DNA of 64,000 nucleotides from Sulfurimonas lithotrophica (GTDB taxonomy: Bacteria > Campylobacterota > Campylobacteria > Campylobacterales > Sulfurimonadaceae), in contig NZ_CP043617.1 of assembly GCF_009258225.1 (NCBI RefSeq), positions 1,922,001-1,986,000 of the forward strand, in the 5' to 3' direction. The notes under the pieces were generated by a model that did not search any database, had not been told where the DNA came from, and saw nothing but the letters and a program-made list of their open reading frames with translations. Positions 9,772 to 18,329 of the stretch are shown here, one piece after another (within the stretch, counting starts at the first letter, position 1; each line of letters opens with the position of its first letter). Made by a program: the position numbers and the translations under genes.

Positions 9772-10541
9772 GCTTCAACCTCACGTTTAATCGGTTCTAA
9801 TATCACATACTCTATAAACATTAACGAGCCTATCATTATTACAACAAGTGCCAACGCACTAGGCGTATCAAGCTGACTTCTAGCAACGGCGAGTGACGCA
9901 CCAATTCCGTTACTTGTCGCAAGAAGTTCTGCCATAACGACTATCTTCCAAGCCATACCAAGTCCGCTTACCCATGCCGGAAATACATATGAGAATATAT
10001 GGGGAAAATATATATCCAAAAACTTCATATGCCAAGGCAGATTAAAACTATCCGCCATCTCTTTTAAATCTCCATCAAGTGTACGTGTACCTTGTAGGGC
10101 TCCTACAAATATGATAGGAAAAGAAGCAACCAAAACGGTAAAAATAACCGTCTCATCACCCATACCAAACCATATCATCGCTAATACTATCCACGCAATC
10201 GGTGGCATACCGACCAAAAACGTAACTATAGGGCGACTCATCATAGATGCAGTTACAAAAAAACCTGCAAGCAAACCAAGAGTCGAACCAAATAACAAAG
10301 AAAGCCCAAAACCTATGGATGCACGATAAAGCGTAGTATTTATCTCAACTATAACTTTTGGATCTTGAAGCATTAAAAATAATGTTTTAAATGTCTCTAA
10401 AGGGCTAGGCAGTACCAAATCTCCATATAATTGGTTTCCCGCATCCCATAAAGCCAAAAACAATAATAAACTTGCAATAGATCCCCATCCGCTCCAAAGA
10501 TAAGCGGGAAAATCTTTTATAATTTTAAGTGTAAATTTCAC
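9759..10541 (-). CDS. ABC transporter permease (NitT/TauT type)
   Basis: An inner-membrane permease of 260 residues with about six helices, of the BPD_transp_1 family. The cytoplasmic coupling loop (EAA-like) lies in MAWKIVVMAELLATSNGIGASLAVA at about 195-220. It has a LPSPLETFKTL motif near residue 42, common in SsuC/TauC-like proteins. It lies 2 bp after the binding-protein gene and overlaps the ATPase gene, so the three form one importer. Confidence 0.87.
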   Translation of the reverse strand: MKFTLKIIKDFPAYLWSGWGSIASLLLFLALWDAGNQLYGDLVLPSPLETFKTLFLMLQDPKVIVEINTTLYRASIGFGLSLLFGSTLGLLAGFFVTASMMSRPIVTFLVGMPPIAWIVLAMIWFGMGDETVIFTVLVASFPIIFVGALQGTRTLDGDLKEMADSFNLPWHMKFLDIYFPHIFSYVFPAWVSGLGMAWKIVVMAELLATSNGIGASLAVARSQLDTPSALALVVIMIGSLMFIEYVILEPIKREVEAWRN

Positions 10542-10543
10542 TT

Positions 10544-11518
10544 TTAGAGTCCATAATAGTAGTTATCTGAAGGAAGTTTGTTCCCTATTGCTTTTGGGTC
10601 TCCATCCTTTAAAATATTAAAGAAAAATTCTAATTTTTCTTTTGCCTTGGCAGCCTTTACGGATTTTAGATTTACGTGTGGAATCGAGTCCGCAAGACCC
10701 TCTTCACTTAACATATCCAAAGTTTTTACCACAAGTATTCCAGCTTCTTTTGGATGGGTTTTATACCACTCTAAAGATTTGTCGTATTCTTCCATAAAAC
10801 GATTTATTATATGTTCATCCTTCATACGACCCATTACTGCCATACCTGCTTGAGGTATATCACTGTTTGTATTAAAAACCTCAGCCCACTCTTTTTGCAA
10901 ATCGACACTTCTGTATAAATCGGGTGCTATTACGCTCACAGGGAAAGATTTTGTTTTTCTAAGAGCTATCGAGATGGCAGGCTCAGCTAAAAGTGCATGA
11001 TCTACTCTACGCAGTATAAGCATCTGCATTGCATCTATCGGACTTGAAACATACTGAAGTTTAAAATCTTTTTGCGGATCAAGTCCCTGTCTTTTCATAA
11101 GTTCGGTCATTACGATATCGGGCATATCTGCACGAAAAGGTACAGCTATGGTTTTACCCTTGTAATCTTTAAGGCTTTTTAGAGAGTTATCACGGCTTAT
11201 CATGCCAAGAATCCCCCATACCGATACGTTTAAAAGTTTAATATCGATACCTTTGTTGTTCAAAATAGCACCCGTATTTGTCGGAACCGCTAAAAAGTCC
11301 ACATCCCCTTTAATTGCCAAAGCTCTTAATTCATCAGGGTTTTTCCATAAACGAAATTCAACTTCTTTTGCCACGTCTTTTAGTGCATCTCTCTCAATCA
11401 TATGTAAAACCGGATGTGAAACCGATGCAAAAGGTCCTGCTATTACTATTTTGTCTTTTTTTTCATTTGCATGTATCAGTATAGATGCAAACAAAAATAG
11501 AAGTGTTAAAAATTTCAT
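10544..11518 (-). CDS. ABC transporter substrate-binding protein (NMT1/SsuA-like)
   Basis: A periplasmic binding protein of 324 residues with a signal peptide (MKFLTLLFLFASILIHA). The body matches the NMT1/SsuA-like fold: DVDFLAVPTNTGAILNN, SLKDYKGKTIAVPF, PIDAMQMLILRRVDHALLAEP. There is no lipobox. It is the first gene of the transporter/nnrS operon and diverges from the TonB receptor gene across a 179-bp region with two Fur-box-like palindromes. Family members bind anions, pyrimidine precursors or metal chelates, so the ligand is left open. Confidence 0.82.
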   Translation of the reverse strand: MKFLTLLFLFASILIHANEKKDKIVIAGPFASVSHPVLHMIERDALKDVAKEVEFRLWKNPDELRALAIKGDVDFLAVPTNTGAILNNKGIDIKLLNVSVWGILGMISRDNSLKSLKDYKGKTIAVPFRADMPDIVMTELMKRQGLDPQKDFKLQYVSSPIDAMQMLILRRVDHALLAEPAISIALRKTKSFPVSVIAPDLYRSVDLQKEWAEVFNTNSDIPQAGMAVMGRMKDEHIINRFMEEYDKSLEWYKTHPKEAGILVVKTLDMLSEEGLADSIPHVNLKSVKAAKAKEKLEFFFNILKDGDPKAIGNKLPSDNYYYGL

Positions 11519-11555
11519 AAAAAAATTCCTTTTTAAAAATATTATCTAATTATAG

Positions 11556-11578
11556 CGATAATGATATTAATTATCATT
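11556..11578. promoter_or_regulatory. Fur box between ABC operon and TonB receptor
   Basis: CGATAATGATATTAATTATC continues with ATT: GATAAT and ATTATC half sites form an extended palindrome 38 bp before the binding-protein start and about 120 bp before the receptor start. It could serve both divergent operons. Confidence 0.7.
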
Positions 11579-11614
11579 GATATGTGTCAAAAATTTATAT
11601 TCTTAAATTTATAT

Positions 11615-11629
11615 TGATAATGATTATTA
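11615..11629 (+). promoter_or_regulatory. Second Fur box before the TonB receptor
   Basis: TGATAATGATTATTA, one mismatch from the perfect 7-1-7 palindrome, lies 69 bp upstream of the receptor start at 11698. Its presence argues against any translation start further upstream. Confidence 0.75.
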
Positions 11630-11697
11630 CTTTAAGTATTAAAACTAAACTTTTTTATTACAATTTCGAAAATGCAAATATTTCAAAGGAAAATAAA

Positions 11698-13857
11698 ATG
11701 AAAAAAATACTCTTAAGCACTTCGTTGATAACACTGTTATACTCCAATGCTTTTAGTGCAGACAACTTGGATGTAGTTGAAGTAAGCGTTGCAACCAAAA
11801 CCAAACAAAATATAGACGGTGTTGCGGCTACGGTAAATGTTATAACCCAAAAAGATATAGAAAAAATGGGTGCCGAAAATTTAAAAGACATTATAGAAAA
11901 AACACCTGGTTTATCGGTTCAATACGGAACTTTCCCTAGTGCATCTTCAAAAAGTAAATCATCTATCTCTATTCGCGGTATGGGTGCCAACGGAACTTTG
12001 TTTTTACTAGATGGCAGACGTTTGGCAGGTGAGGTAAAAAATCCTTATGATTTAGACCGGATACCTGCTTCTATAATTGAACGTATAGAGATTGTAAAAG
12101 GTCCTATGAGTTCTTTATACGGTGCAGATGCAGTTGGCGGGGTTATTAATATTATCACAAAAAGACCTACCGATGAAGTAAAAATCGAAGCAGGTGTCAG
12201 ATACGGTCAAAACCAAGACAGTGATGCACAAAATCTAAATATGAATCTATCCTTGCAAAATAAAGTAGATAAATTTGCATATAGTGTTTATGCGGGATAT
12301 ACTACGACTGAACCATACACCCAAAAAGAAAGAGCCGATGTCTGGGTTCCTAGCACGACCGGTAAAGACAAACCCTCAGATACGGCAGGAAACACTTTTC
12401 CACCTACCCCTATTCCTGATATGAGTGCTATTTCGGATTATTATAACCAAGACGTTACATATAGGGAGGATAGTTCCATTTATACTTTAGGGACTAGACT
12501 ATCGTATGATTTTAGCAGGGATTTACAACTCGGTATTGATATAAACTACTTTAACGAAGAGAGAGACGGTCAGTATATAGGTTATTTTCATCCTTCGGCA
12601 TACACGATGGCAGGCGGTCCAAATGCAGGAAATCCCGTTCCTGTTTATAATGTTCCGGTTGATTCGCACGATGAAAACGAACGTTTGGATACAAGTATAG
12701 ATTTGAGTTATACAATAAATGAAGATATACAGGTTAAGGCTAGGTTATACAGAAGTTATTATGAAAAAAGAAATACCACATCAGCCGTATATTGGCAAGA
12801 TTTAAATTATGCAAGTAAAGAAGCATCTGAACAAAACGGGATGGATGCAGACGTAGATTTAAAAGTAGCCGAACTTAGTGCTACCTACTTGGCAATTGAA
12901 GATCATCTTATAAGTGCCGGTGCAGAATATAGGGATGAGAAAAGAAATGCTACGGTATTTAACCAAAGTCCTCAAATGAGCGAGAAAAAAGTTGATTACC
13001 AATCTTTATATCTTCAAGACGAGTGGGATATTAGCGAAAAACTAAATATGATCATAGGTGCAAGGTACGATGCAATTAGCAATGCCGATAATAAACCTAC
13101 TTTTCGTTTAGGCGGTTTATATGAGTTTGACAAAATAGCCAAACTTAGACTAAACGTAGCTCAAGGTTACAGAACTCCAGATATCAGAGAACTGTACATA
13201 CATAAACAAACGCCAAACGGTCTTCAAATCGGTGCAAACGTGATGGGTTACGACTTAAAACCTGAATCTACAAATGCTCTTGAGATGGGTCTTGGCGGTA
13301 AAAGCAACTCGTTTAGTTACGATTTAGTACTTTACTATAACCAGATAAAAGATATGATAGCTCAGGTTATGGGTACATATAACTCCACTGCAGCTTATAC
13401 TTTTGTAAATATTGCAGATGCGAACACTATGGGTATGGAGCTTTCACTTGCATATAGATTTACAAACAAAGTTTATACAAATTTTTTCTGGAATGAGTTA
13501 AAAACGGAAAACGAAAGAACAAATAGAGATTTAGAATTTCATCCAGATCGTACGCTGATGCTTAGTTTTAACTGGCCTTGTATGTTTAGCGACAACCTAA
13601 ACTACGGACTAACGGCTAAATATGTTGGCAAACAACACTATACCGATGTTATAAATCGCGGTGCACCTACGCAAACTACAAACGCAAATGCAAAAACAAA
13701 CGATTTTACTTTAGTTGATTTTACACTTGATTATAAACTAAATAAGATGCTTGATATTTACGGCGGTGTAAACAATTTAGGCAATGAAGGCGTAGATGAC
13801 GTTTTAGGTTCAAACGTAGGCAGATACTACTTTGCTGGAGTCAGAGGACACTTTTAA
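11698..13857 (+). CDS. TonB-dependent receptor, siderophore type (CfrA/FepA-like)
   Basis: An outer-membrane gated channel of 719 residues for a ferric siderophore. A signal peptide (MKKILLSTSLITLLYSNAFS) precedes a TonB box-like LDVVEVSV, a plug domain (NLKDIIEKTPGLSVQYG, SIRGMGANGTLFLLDGRRL, SSLYGADAVGGVINIITKRP) and a long barrel ending in Phe (VRGHF). The start is placed at 11698 because AAAGGA lies 8 bases upstream and the signal peptide begins there. An in-frame GTG at 11584 would overlap the Fur box. It lacks the YRAP/NPNL haem-receptor pair seen in the receptor at 24362, so a siderophore is more likely. Genes for a Spy-like protein and an RND pump follow closely. Confidence 0.9.
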   Translation: MKKILLSTSLITLLYSNAFSADNLDVVEVSVATKTKQNIDGVAATVNVITQKDIEKMGAENLKDIIEKTPGLSVQYGTFPSASSKSKSSISIRGMGANGTLFLLDGRRLAGEVKNPYDLDRIPASIIERIEIVKGPMSSLYGADAVGGVINIITKRPTDEVKIEAGVRYGQNQDSDAQNLNMNLSLQNKVDKFAYSVYAGYTTTEPYTQKERADVWVPSTTGKDKPSDTAGNTFPPTPIPDMSAISDYYNQDVTYREDSSIYTLGTRLSYDFSRDLQLGIDINYFNEERDGQYIGYFHPSAYTMAGGPNAGNPVPVYNVPVDSHDENERLDTSIDLSYTINEDIQVKARLYRSYYEKRNTTSAVYWQDLNYASKEASEQNGMDADVDLKVAELSATYLAIEDHLISAGAEYRDEKRNATVFNQSPQMSEKKVDYQSLYLQDEWDISEKLNMIIGARYDAISNADNKPTFRLGGLYEFDKIAKLRLNVAQGYRTPDIRELYIHKQTPNGLQIGANVMGYDLKPESTNALEMGLGGKSNSFSYDLVLYYNQIKDMIAQVMGTYNSTAAYTFVNIADANTMGMELSLAYRFTNKVYTNFFWNELKTENERTNRDLEFHPDRTLMLSFNWPCMFSDNLNYGLTAKYVGKQHYTDVINRGAPTQTTNANAKTNDFTLVDFTLDYKLNKMLDIYGGVNNLGNEGVDDVLGSNVGRYYFAGVRGHF

Positions 13858-13881
13858 AAAAGTTAAACAAAAGGATATAAA

Positions 13882-14310
13882 ATGAAAAAAGCACTACTTA
13901 CATTAGTAGCACTAGCTTTACTTAGTGTCTCTGCATATGCAGAAGGAGGTAAACATAAAGCAGGAACTGTGGCTCTGCCACACCTTATGAAAATACTTTT
14001 ATCAAATTCCGAGGAATTAAAAATCACCCCCGAGCAACAAAAAAAGTTTGATAAAATGGTTTCCACAGTCCCTTCTAAACTTCATCCAATGATGGATGAA
14101 GCAGCTACTTTAGAGAAAAAAATAAAAAAAGCCGTTATGAAGGATAAACAATCTCTTAAAGATGTATCTGACGATATAAACAAGTTGGAAAAACTTAAAA
14201 GAGAAATAGCTCAAACTCAAATCAATGCTATCAATAAAATTCAAAACATACTAACTGATTCTCAATATAAGAGTCTTTTAGTAAAGATGAAGAAAAATAA
14301 AGCTTGCTAG
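13882..14310 (+). CDS. Small periplasmic Spy/CpxP-like helical protein
   Basis: A 142-residue exported protein with a clear signal peptide (MKKALLTLVALALLSVSAYA). The mature part is strongly helical and charged, with an ITPEQQKKFDKM segment and a later ILTDSQYKSLLVKM, the two LTxxQ-like motifs of the Spy/CpxP family. It also has a HPMMDEAATLEKKIKKAV helix. Family members are periplasmic chaperones or metal-stress sensors. It lies 24 bp after the TonB receptor and 27 bp before the RND pump, so it is probably Fur-controlled with them. The assignment rests on motif pattern only. Confidence 0.6.
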   Translation: MKKALLTLVALALLSVSAYAEGGKHKAGTVALPHLMKILLSNSEELKITPEQQKKFDKMVSTVPSKLHPMMDEAATLEKKIKKAVMKDKQSLKDVSDDINKLEKLKREIAQTQINAINKIQNILTDSQYKSLLVKMKKNKAC

Positions 14311-14337
14311 AAATACTAGCAGGCAAAAAAATTTCAA

Positions 14338-17300
14338 ATGATTATAAAATGGATAATAAGTTTTTTTATTAAGTATAAATCTTTTAACCATTTATTATTT
14401 ATATTTTTAATTATTTTGGCAGGTTTTTCATATAAAGATTTGCCAAAAGAGATGTTTCCTCCTTCATCACCGGATAAAGTAGTAGTATCGGGTGCATATT
14501 ATTCTTCAAGTTCTCAGATGTTGGATATGATGATTGTAAGAGATTGTGAAGATATTCTAAAAAATAATCCCAACATTGAAAATATTAGTACCGTAATTAC
14601 TAAGGGTTCTTACCATATCACTGCCGATATACTAAACAATCATAAAAACTTTATAGTTAACGAGTTACAAAACGAAATTTTAAAACTAGATGAAAACTAT
14701 CCTACGGACATGAAACTGCCGACCATAAAAACCGTATCCCAAGTTTTTCCTTTAATCTCGGTATCCCTATATAAAAAAAATGATTCTCCAGTAAATATCG
14801 TTGAAATTGCAAAAGATCTAAGAGATGAAATATCTTCGGTAAAAAATATATATGAAGCAGCCTTGGTAGGTCAATATGACAAAACTTTAAGGTTAGTAAT
14901 TAACAATAATAAAATTGAAGCTTACAATCTATCGATGCAAAAAATAATTAATAAGCTTGACTTTTTATATATTATCTATCCTGCCGGTGTAATTCAAACA
15001 AGTAAAAATCAATATTTTATAAATCCAAAATCATTAAACGTGTCTATAGATGAGATATTAAACACGAAAATAAAAGTAGATGACAAAGTTATATATGTCA
15101 AAGATGTAGCAGACGTGGAAAATATATATGAAAAAGATTCTTTAGAAACAAGGACAGATGCAAAAAATTCTATTATTATCGATACTAAAAAGGCAAAAAA
15201 AGGAGATAGCATCAAACTATCTCAAAAAATCAATAAAATATTAAAGAGATATAAAAAACAATATCCAAACATTGAAATCAAAGTATTAAACGACAGTTCT
15301 TTTTGGATCAAAACAAGACTTAACGTCGTATCCTCAAATATAATTATAGGTCTTATTTTACTGTTTTTTACAATTTGGCTGTTTATCTCCCTAAAAATTG
15401 CTTTGGTCGTTATTATAGGTATTCCTGTTAGTTTTGCTTTTGGGCTTATAGGTTTAGAGTATTTTGAACACAGCTTAAATACACTCTCGATGATTGGTGT
15501 ATTACTTAGTTTAGGCTTGTTAGTTGATGAAGCTATCGTAGTTAGCGAAAATATACATAGGCATCAGATGCTGGGAAAATCTTTATATAGAGCCTGTATA
15601 GAAGGTACTTATGAAGTGATGCCGACCTTATTTGTAGCGGTTATGACTACAATTGTAGCTTTTTTACCGCTTGTAACTCTAAGCGGAGGGCTTGGGATAT
15701 TTATTAAAATTATTCCTATGATGGTTATAATACTTATAGTTAGCTCATTTTTAGAGAGTTTTGTTTTTTTGCCTGCCCACTATATGCTAATAAACAAATT
15801 AGCATTAAAATCTAACGATTCTATTAGAGAAAAATTTTGGCAAATTATATTGAAAAAATATACGAACTTACTATACAAACTTATAAGTCATAAGTATTTG
15901 GTTATATTAGTTTTAATCTTGGGCATTGTAGGAAGTACTGCTTTTATGCTTAAAAATTCAAAGTTTATACTATTTCCCGAATTTGATGCCATGAGTATAA
16001 ATATAACCGGAAAAAGCGATTACAATTCACTACAATATACCTCACGGCAAATAAAAATACTTGAACAAATACTCTTAAAAACACTAAATAAACAAAATTA
16101 TTCTTCCATACATACGACTATAGGTATGAAAACCGACGGAAGAAGTTTGCATGAAAAAGCAAATAATTTTTTTACAATAACTGTTAATCTAAAGCCAAGA
16201 GTAGCCCAAGACTTTTTTAATGCAAATATAAACCCTTATTTTCAAATTTTCGGTTCAAACCAAAATCAAAGCAGGACAAGAGTTCTAGATGCAAGGGATA
16301 TCCAAAAAAAAATAAACCATGCACTTAAGGATTATAAAAAATCATTAAATATAATTACAGATATCCCTCAAACGGGCGTAGTTAACAATGATATAGAGAT
16401 ATCTATATCCCATAAAAACAATGAAACTATTACCAAAGCGATTAAGATAATACAAGAGAAGATGCAAAATATAAGCGGAGTCGGCAATATAAAAAACGAT
16501 ATGAATTTTGATGATATTGTCATAGAGTTGAATCTCAATAATTACGCTAAATCTTTAGGTTTTACGCAAAAGGAATTTATAAATACTATACGAAAATATT
16601 TAATTATTCAAGACGTAACAAAAATTACAAACGCTTCAAGTGAACTTATAAAACTTCAACTTACTTCAAAACACAAAGATGATTATGCTTTATTTAAAAA
16701 TATCGAAGTAGATATACCACAAAGTAATCTTAAAGTAAATATATTAGATATTGTAAATATAAAACATAGTAAAAATATATCAACAATAAAAAAAGAAGAT
16801 TTAAAAAAAATTTTTACCATTACGGCATCTCTTGACAAAAAACAAACAAGTTCAAGAGAGTTTTATAAACAGTTACGGAGTTCTATAGATAGATTGAAAT
16901 CTCAGGGAATAAAAGTTTTCATAAAAGGCGAACAAGGTAAAAACCAACAAGTCAAAGAAGAGATAAGCAAAAGTATAATTTTTGCCTTTTTAGGAATACT
17001 GCTTATATTAACATGGTTTTTTAACTCTTTTAGATTATCCATATTTTCATTATCTGTCATTCCTCTTTCTTTATTGGGAATATTAATCGGTCACAAAATA
17101 GTAGGTTTACCTTTAACTTTCTCCTCTATGCTCGGATTTGTCGGCTTAATAGGGATTATTATGAATGATACTCTATTACTGCTAAAGTTTATTCATAAAT
17201 CAAAAAATATAGAAATATTAATCAAAAATTCAAGTTTAAGATTACGTCCTATTTTACTAACATCTATAACCACGATTGTCGGTTTAAGTACCTTGATATT

Positions 17301-17424
17301 TTTTGCTTCAGGAGAAAGTCTTCTGATGCAACCCTTAGCCGTAAGTATCGGTTTTGGACTTCTTTGGGCTACAATTATTAACCTTATTTACCTACCTGTA
17401 GCATATTCTATAAAATTAAATTAA
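14338..17424 (+). CDS. RND-family transporter without an adjacent adaptor
   Basis: A 1028-residue inner-membrane RND pump with two six-helix halves and two large periplasmic loops. TM4 reads SLGLLVDEAIVVSENIHRH, with Asp-Glu where AcrB has two Asp. The C-terminal half repeats the pattern (GFVGLIGIIMNDTLLLLKFIHKS). Length and order match AcrB-type proteins. No membrane-fusion protein or TolC gene lies beside it; it follows the TonB receptor and Spy-like genes. Export of a siderophore or a stress compound is conceivable, but only context supports this. Codon use is very AT-rich like its neighbours. Confidence 0.85.
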   Translation: MIIKWIISFFIKYKSFNHLLFIFLIILAGFSYKDLPKEMFPPSSPDKVVVSGAYYSSSSQMLDMMIVRDCEDILKNNPNIENISTVITKGSYHITADILNNHKNFIVNELQNEILKLDENYPTDMKLPTIKTVSQVFPLISVSLYKKNDSPVNIVEIAKDLRDEISSVKNIYEAALVGQYDKTLRLVINNNKIEAYNLSMQKIINKLDFLYIIYPAGVIQTSKNQYFINPKSLNVSIDEILNTKIKVDDKVIYVKDVADVENIYEKDSLETRTDAKNSIIIDTKKAKKGDSIKLSQKINKILKRYKKQYPNIEIKVLNDSSFWIKTRLNVVSSNIIIGLILLFFTIWLFISLKIALVVIIGIPVSFAFGLIGLEYFEHSLNTLSMIGVLLSLGLLVDEAIVVSENIHRHQMLGKSLYRACIEGTYEVMPTLFVAVMTTIVAFLPLVTLSGGLGIFIKIIPMMVIILIVSSFLESFVFLPAHYMLINKLALKSNDSIREKFWQIILKKYTNLLYKLISHKYLVILVLILGIVGSTAFMLKNSKFILFPEFDAMSINITGKSDYNSLQYTSRQIKILEQILLKTLNKQNYSSIHTTIGMKTDGRSLHEKANNFFTITVNLKPRVAQDFFNANINPYFQIFGSNQNQSRTRVLDARDIQKKINHALKDYKKSLNIITDIPQTGVVNNDIEISISHKNNETITKAIKIIQEKMQNISGVGNIKNDMNFDDIVIELNLNNYAKSLGFTQKEFINTIRKYLIIQDVTKITNASSELIKLQLTSKHKDDYALFKNIEVDIPQSNLKVNILDIVNIKHSKNISTIKKEDLKKIFTITASLDKKQTSSREFYKQLRSSIDRLKSQGIKVFIKGEQGKNQQVKEEISKSIIFAFLGILLILTWFFNSFRLSIFSLSVIPLSLLGILIGHKIVGLPLTFSSMLGFVGLIGIIMNDTLLLLKFIHKSKNIEILIKNSSLRLRPILLTSITTIVGLSTLIFFASGESLLMQPLAVSIGFGLLWATIINLIYLPVAYSIKLN

Positions 17425-17435
17425 TATAAAAATAA

Positions 17436-17457
17436 TAATGATAATTGTTTTAATTAT
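17436..17457 (+). promoter_or_regulatory. Weak Fur-box-like element before the haem operon
   Basis: A stretch holding AATGATAATT and a downstream AATTATC resembles overlapping Fur half sites, but the spacing is irregular. It sits just upstream of a better box. Confidence 0.4.
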
Positions 17458-17485
17458 CTATTTATAAGTTTTTGAATAGTATTTC

Positions 17486-17502
17486 GATAATGATTCTCAT
17501 TA
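17486..17502 (+). promoter_or_regulatory. Fur box before the Hmu-like operon
   Basis: GATAATGATTCTCATTA closely matches the classical Fur operator and ends 12 bp before the first gene of the haem operon. An AAAGGAAAA ribosome-binding site follows directly. Confidence 0.78.
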
Positions 17503-17514
17503 CAAAGGAAAAAT

Positions 17515-18003
17515 ATGATTGATTCTATAATGTACACCTTATCGCAGTTATTTTTAACCCCTACACTATTACTGATACTTCTTATGTTTGTATATTCATT
17601 TATAGCATTTGGCGGTTTTATCTATGAAGCTATTTCAAGAAAAAGAAACCATATGCATTTATATACAAAAGGTTTTTATCCTGTTATTAATTATTTTAAA
17701 ACAAATAACAATACCTCTATTGATGATTTAGAGTTATTTGCTTACAAAAGATTAGAGAATACTAGAAATGTCTCAAGGATAGCACCTATGATGGGTTTAA
17801 TAGCTACCCTTATCCCTTTAGGACCTGCATTAAAAGCATTAACCGACGGAAATATACAAGGGATGAGTGAAGGGCTTATAATAGCCTTTTCAGGAGTTAC
17901 CCTTGGTCTTATAGCAGCCTCTATGGCATTTTGGATAGGTAATGTCAGAAAAAGATGGTATGCGGATGAAATCTTGTATATAGACTCTCAGAAGGCTACA
18001 TAA
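17515..18003 (+). CDS. MotA/TolQ/ExbB-type proton-channel protein of Hmu-like operon
   Basis: A 162-residue inner-membrane protein with three helices (about 14-36, 88-108 and 118-142). The MotA/TolQ/ExbB signature is RIAPMMGLIATLIPLGPALKALTDG, then GLIIAFSGVTLGLIAASMAFW. It differs from the ExbB encoded with tonB at 34803. Together with the following DUF2149 protein it forms a pair also found beside CobN-like genes in Bacteroidetes haem operons and in some archaea. It probably powers, or is powered for, the CobN-like protein rather than TonB (inference). It overlaps the next gene by 1 bp (TAATG). Confidence 0.82.
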   Translation: MIDSIMYTLSQLFLTPTLLLILLMFVYSFIAFGGFIYEAISRKRNHMHLYTKGFYPVINYFKTNNNTSIDDLELFAYKRLENTRNVSRIAPMMGLIATLIPLGPALKALTDGNIQGMSEGLIIAFSGVTLGLIAASMAFWIGNVRKRWYADEILYIDSQKAT

Positions 18004-18329
18004 TGGCACTAAAACTACTACATGAAGACGATGATTCAAACCCAATGAATTCAGTTATTAATCTTATAGATGTTTTTTTGGTTCTTATTGCGGCACTTTT
18101 AATAATCATATCTCAAAATCCTCTTAATCCTTTTTCGAGCGATGACGTTACGGTTATAAAAAATGCAGGAAAAAAAGATATGCAAATAATGGTCAAAAAA
18201 GGCAAAGAGATAAAAGAATATAAATCAACCGGCAATATAGGCGAAGGAAACGGTGTTAAAGCCGGAGTGTCTTATAAAATGGAAGACGGTTCTTTTGTTT
18301 ACGTACCCAATGAAAAAGGAAAAAAATAG
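18003..18329 (+). CDS. DUF2149 membrane protein (ExbD-like role)
   Basis: A 108-residue protein with one helix (about 20-38: LIDVFLVLIAALLIIISQ) and an extracytoplasmic tail. The head MNSVINLIDVFLVLIAALL resembles ExbD/TolR, including an Asp at the start of the helix. The tail, with KDMQIMVKKGKEIKEYKSTG, matches DUF2149. It is expected to work with the ExbB-like protein encoded just before it. It overlaps both neighbours by 1 bp. Confidence 0.78.
   Translation: MALKLLHEDDDSNPMNSVINLIDVFLVLIAALLIIISQNPLNPFSSDDVTVIKNAGKKDMQIMVKKGKEIKEYKSTGNIGEGNGVKAGVSYKMEDGSFVYVPNEKGKK

Noticed and set aside
11584-11697. N-terminal extension of the TonB receptor from a GTG
   Set aside because: It would overlap a Fur box and place the signal peptide at residue 39; the ATG at 11698 has a good ribosome-binding site.
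14290-14330. Rho-independent terminator after the Spy-like gene
   Set aside because: A TGCTAG/CTAGCA hairpin exists but is followed by A, not T, on the coding strand, and the RND gene starts 28 bp on.
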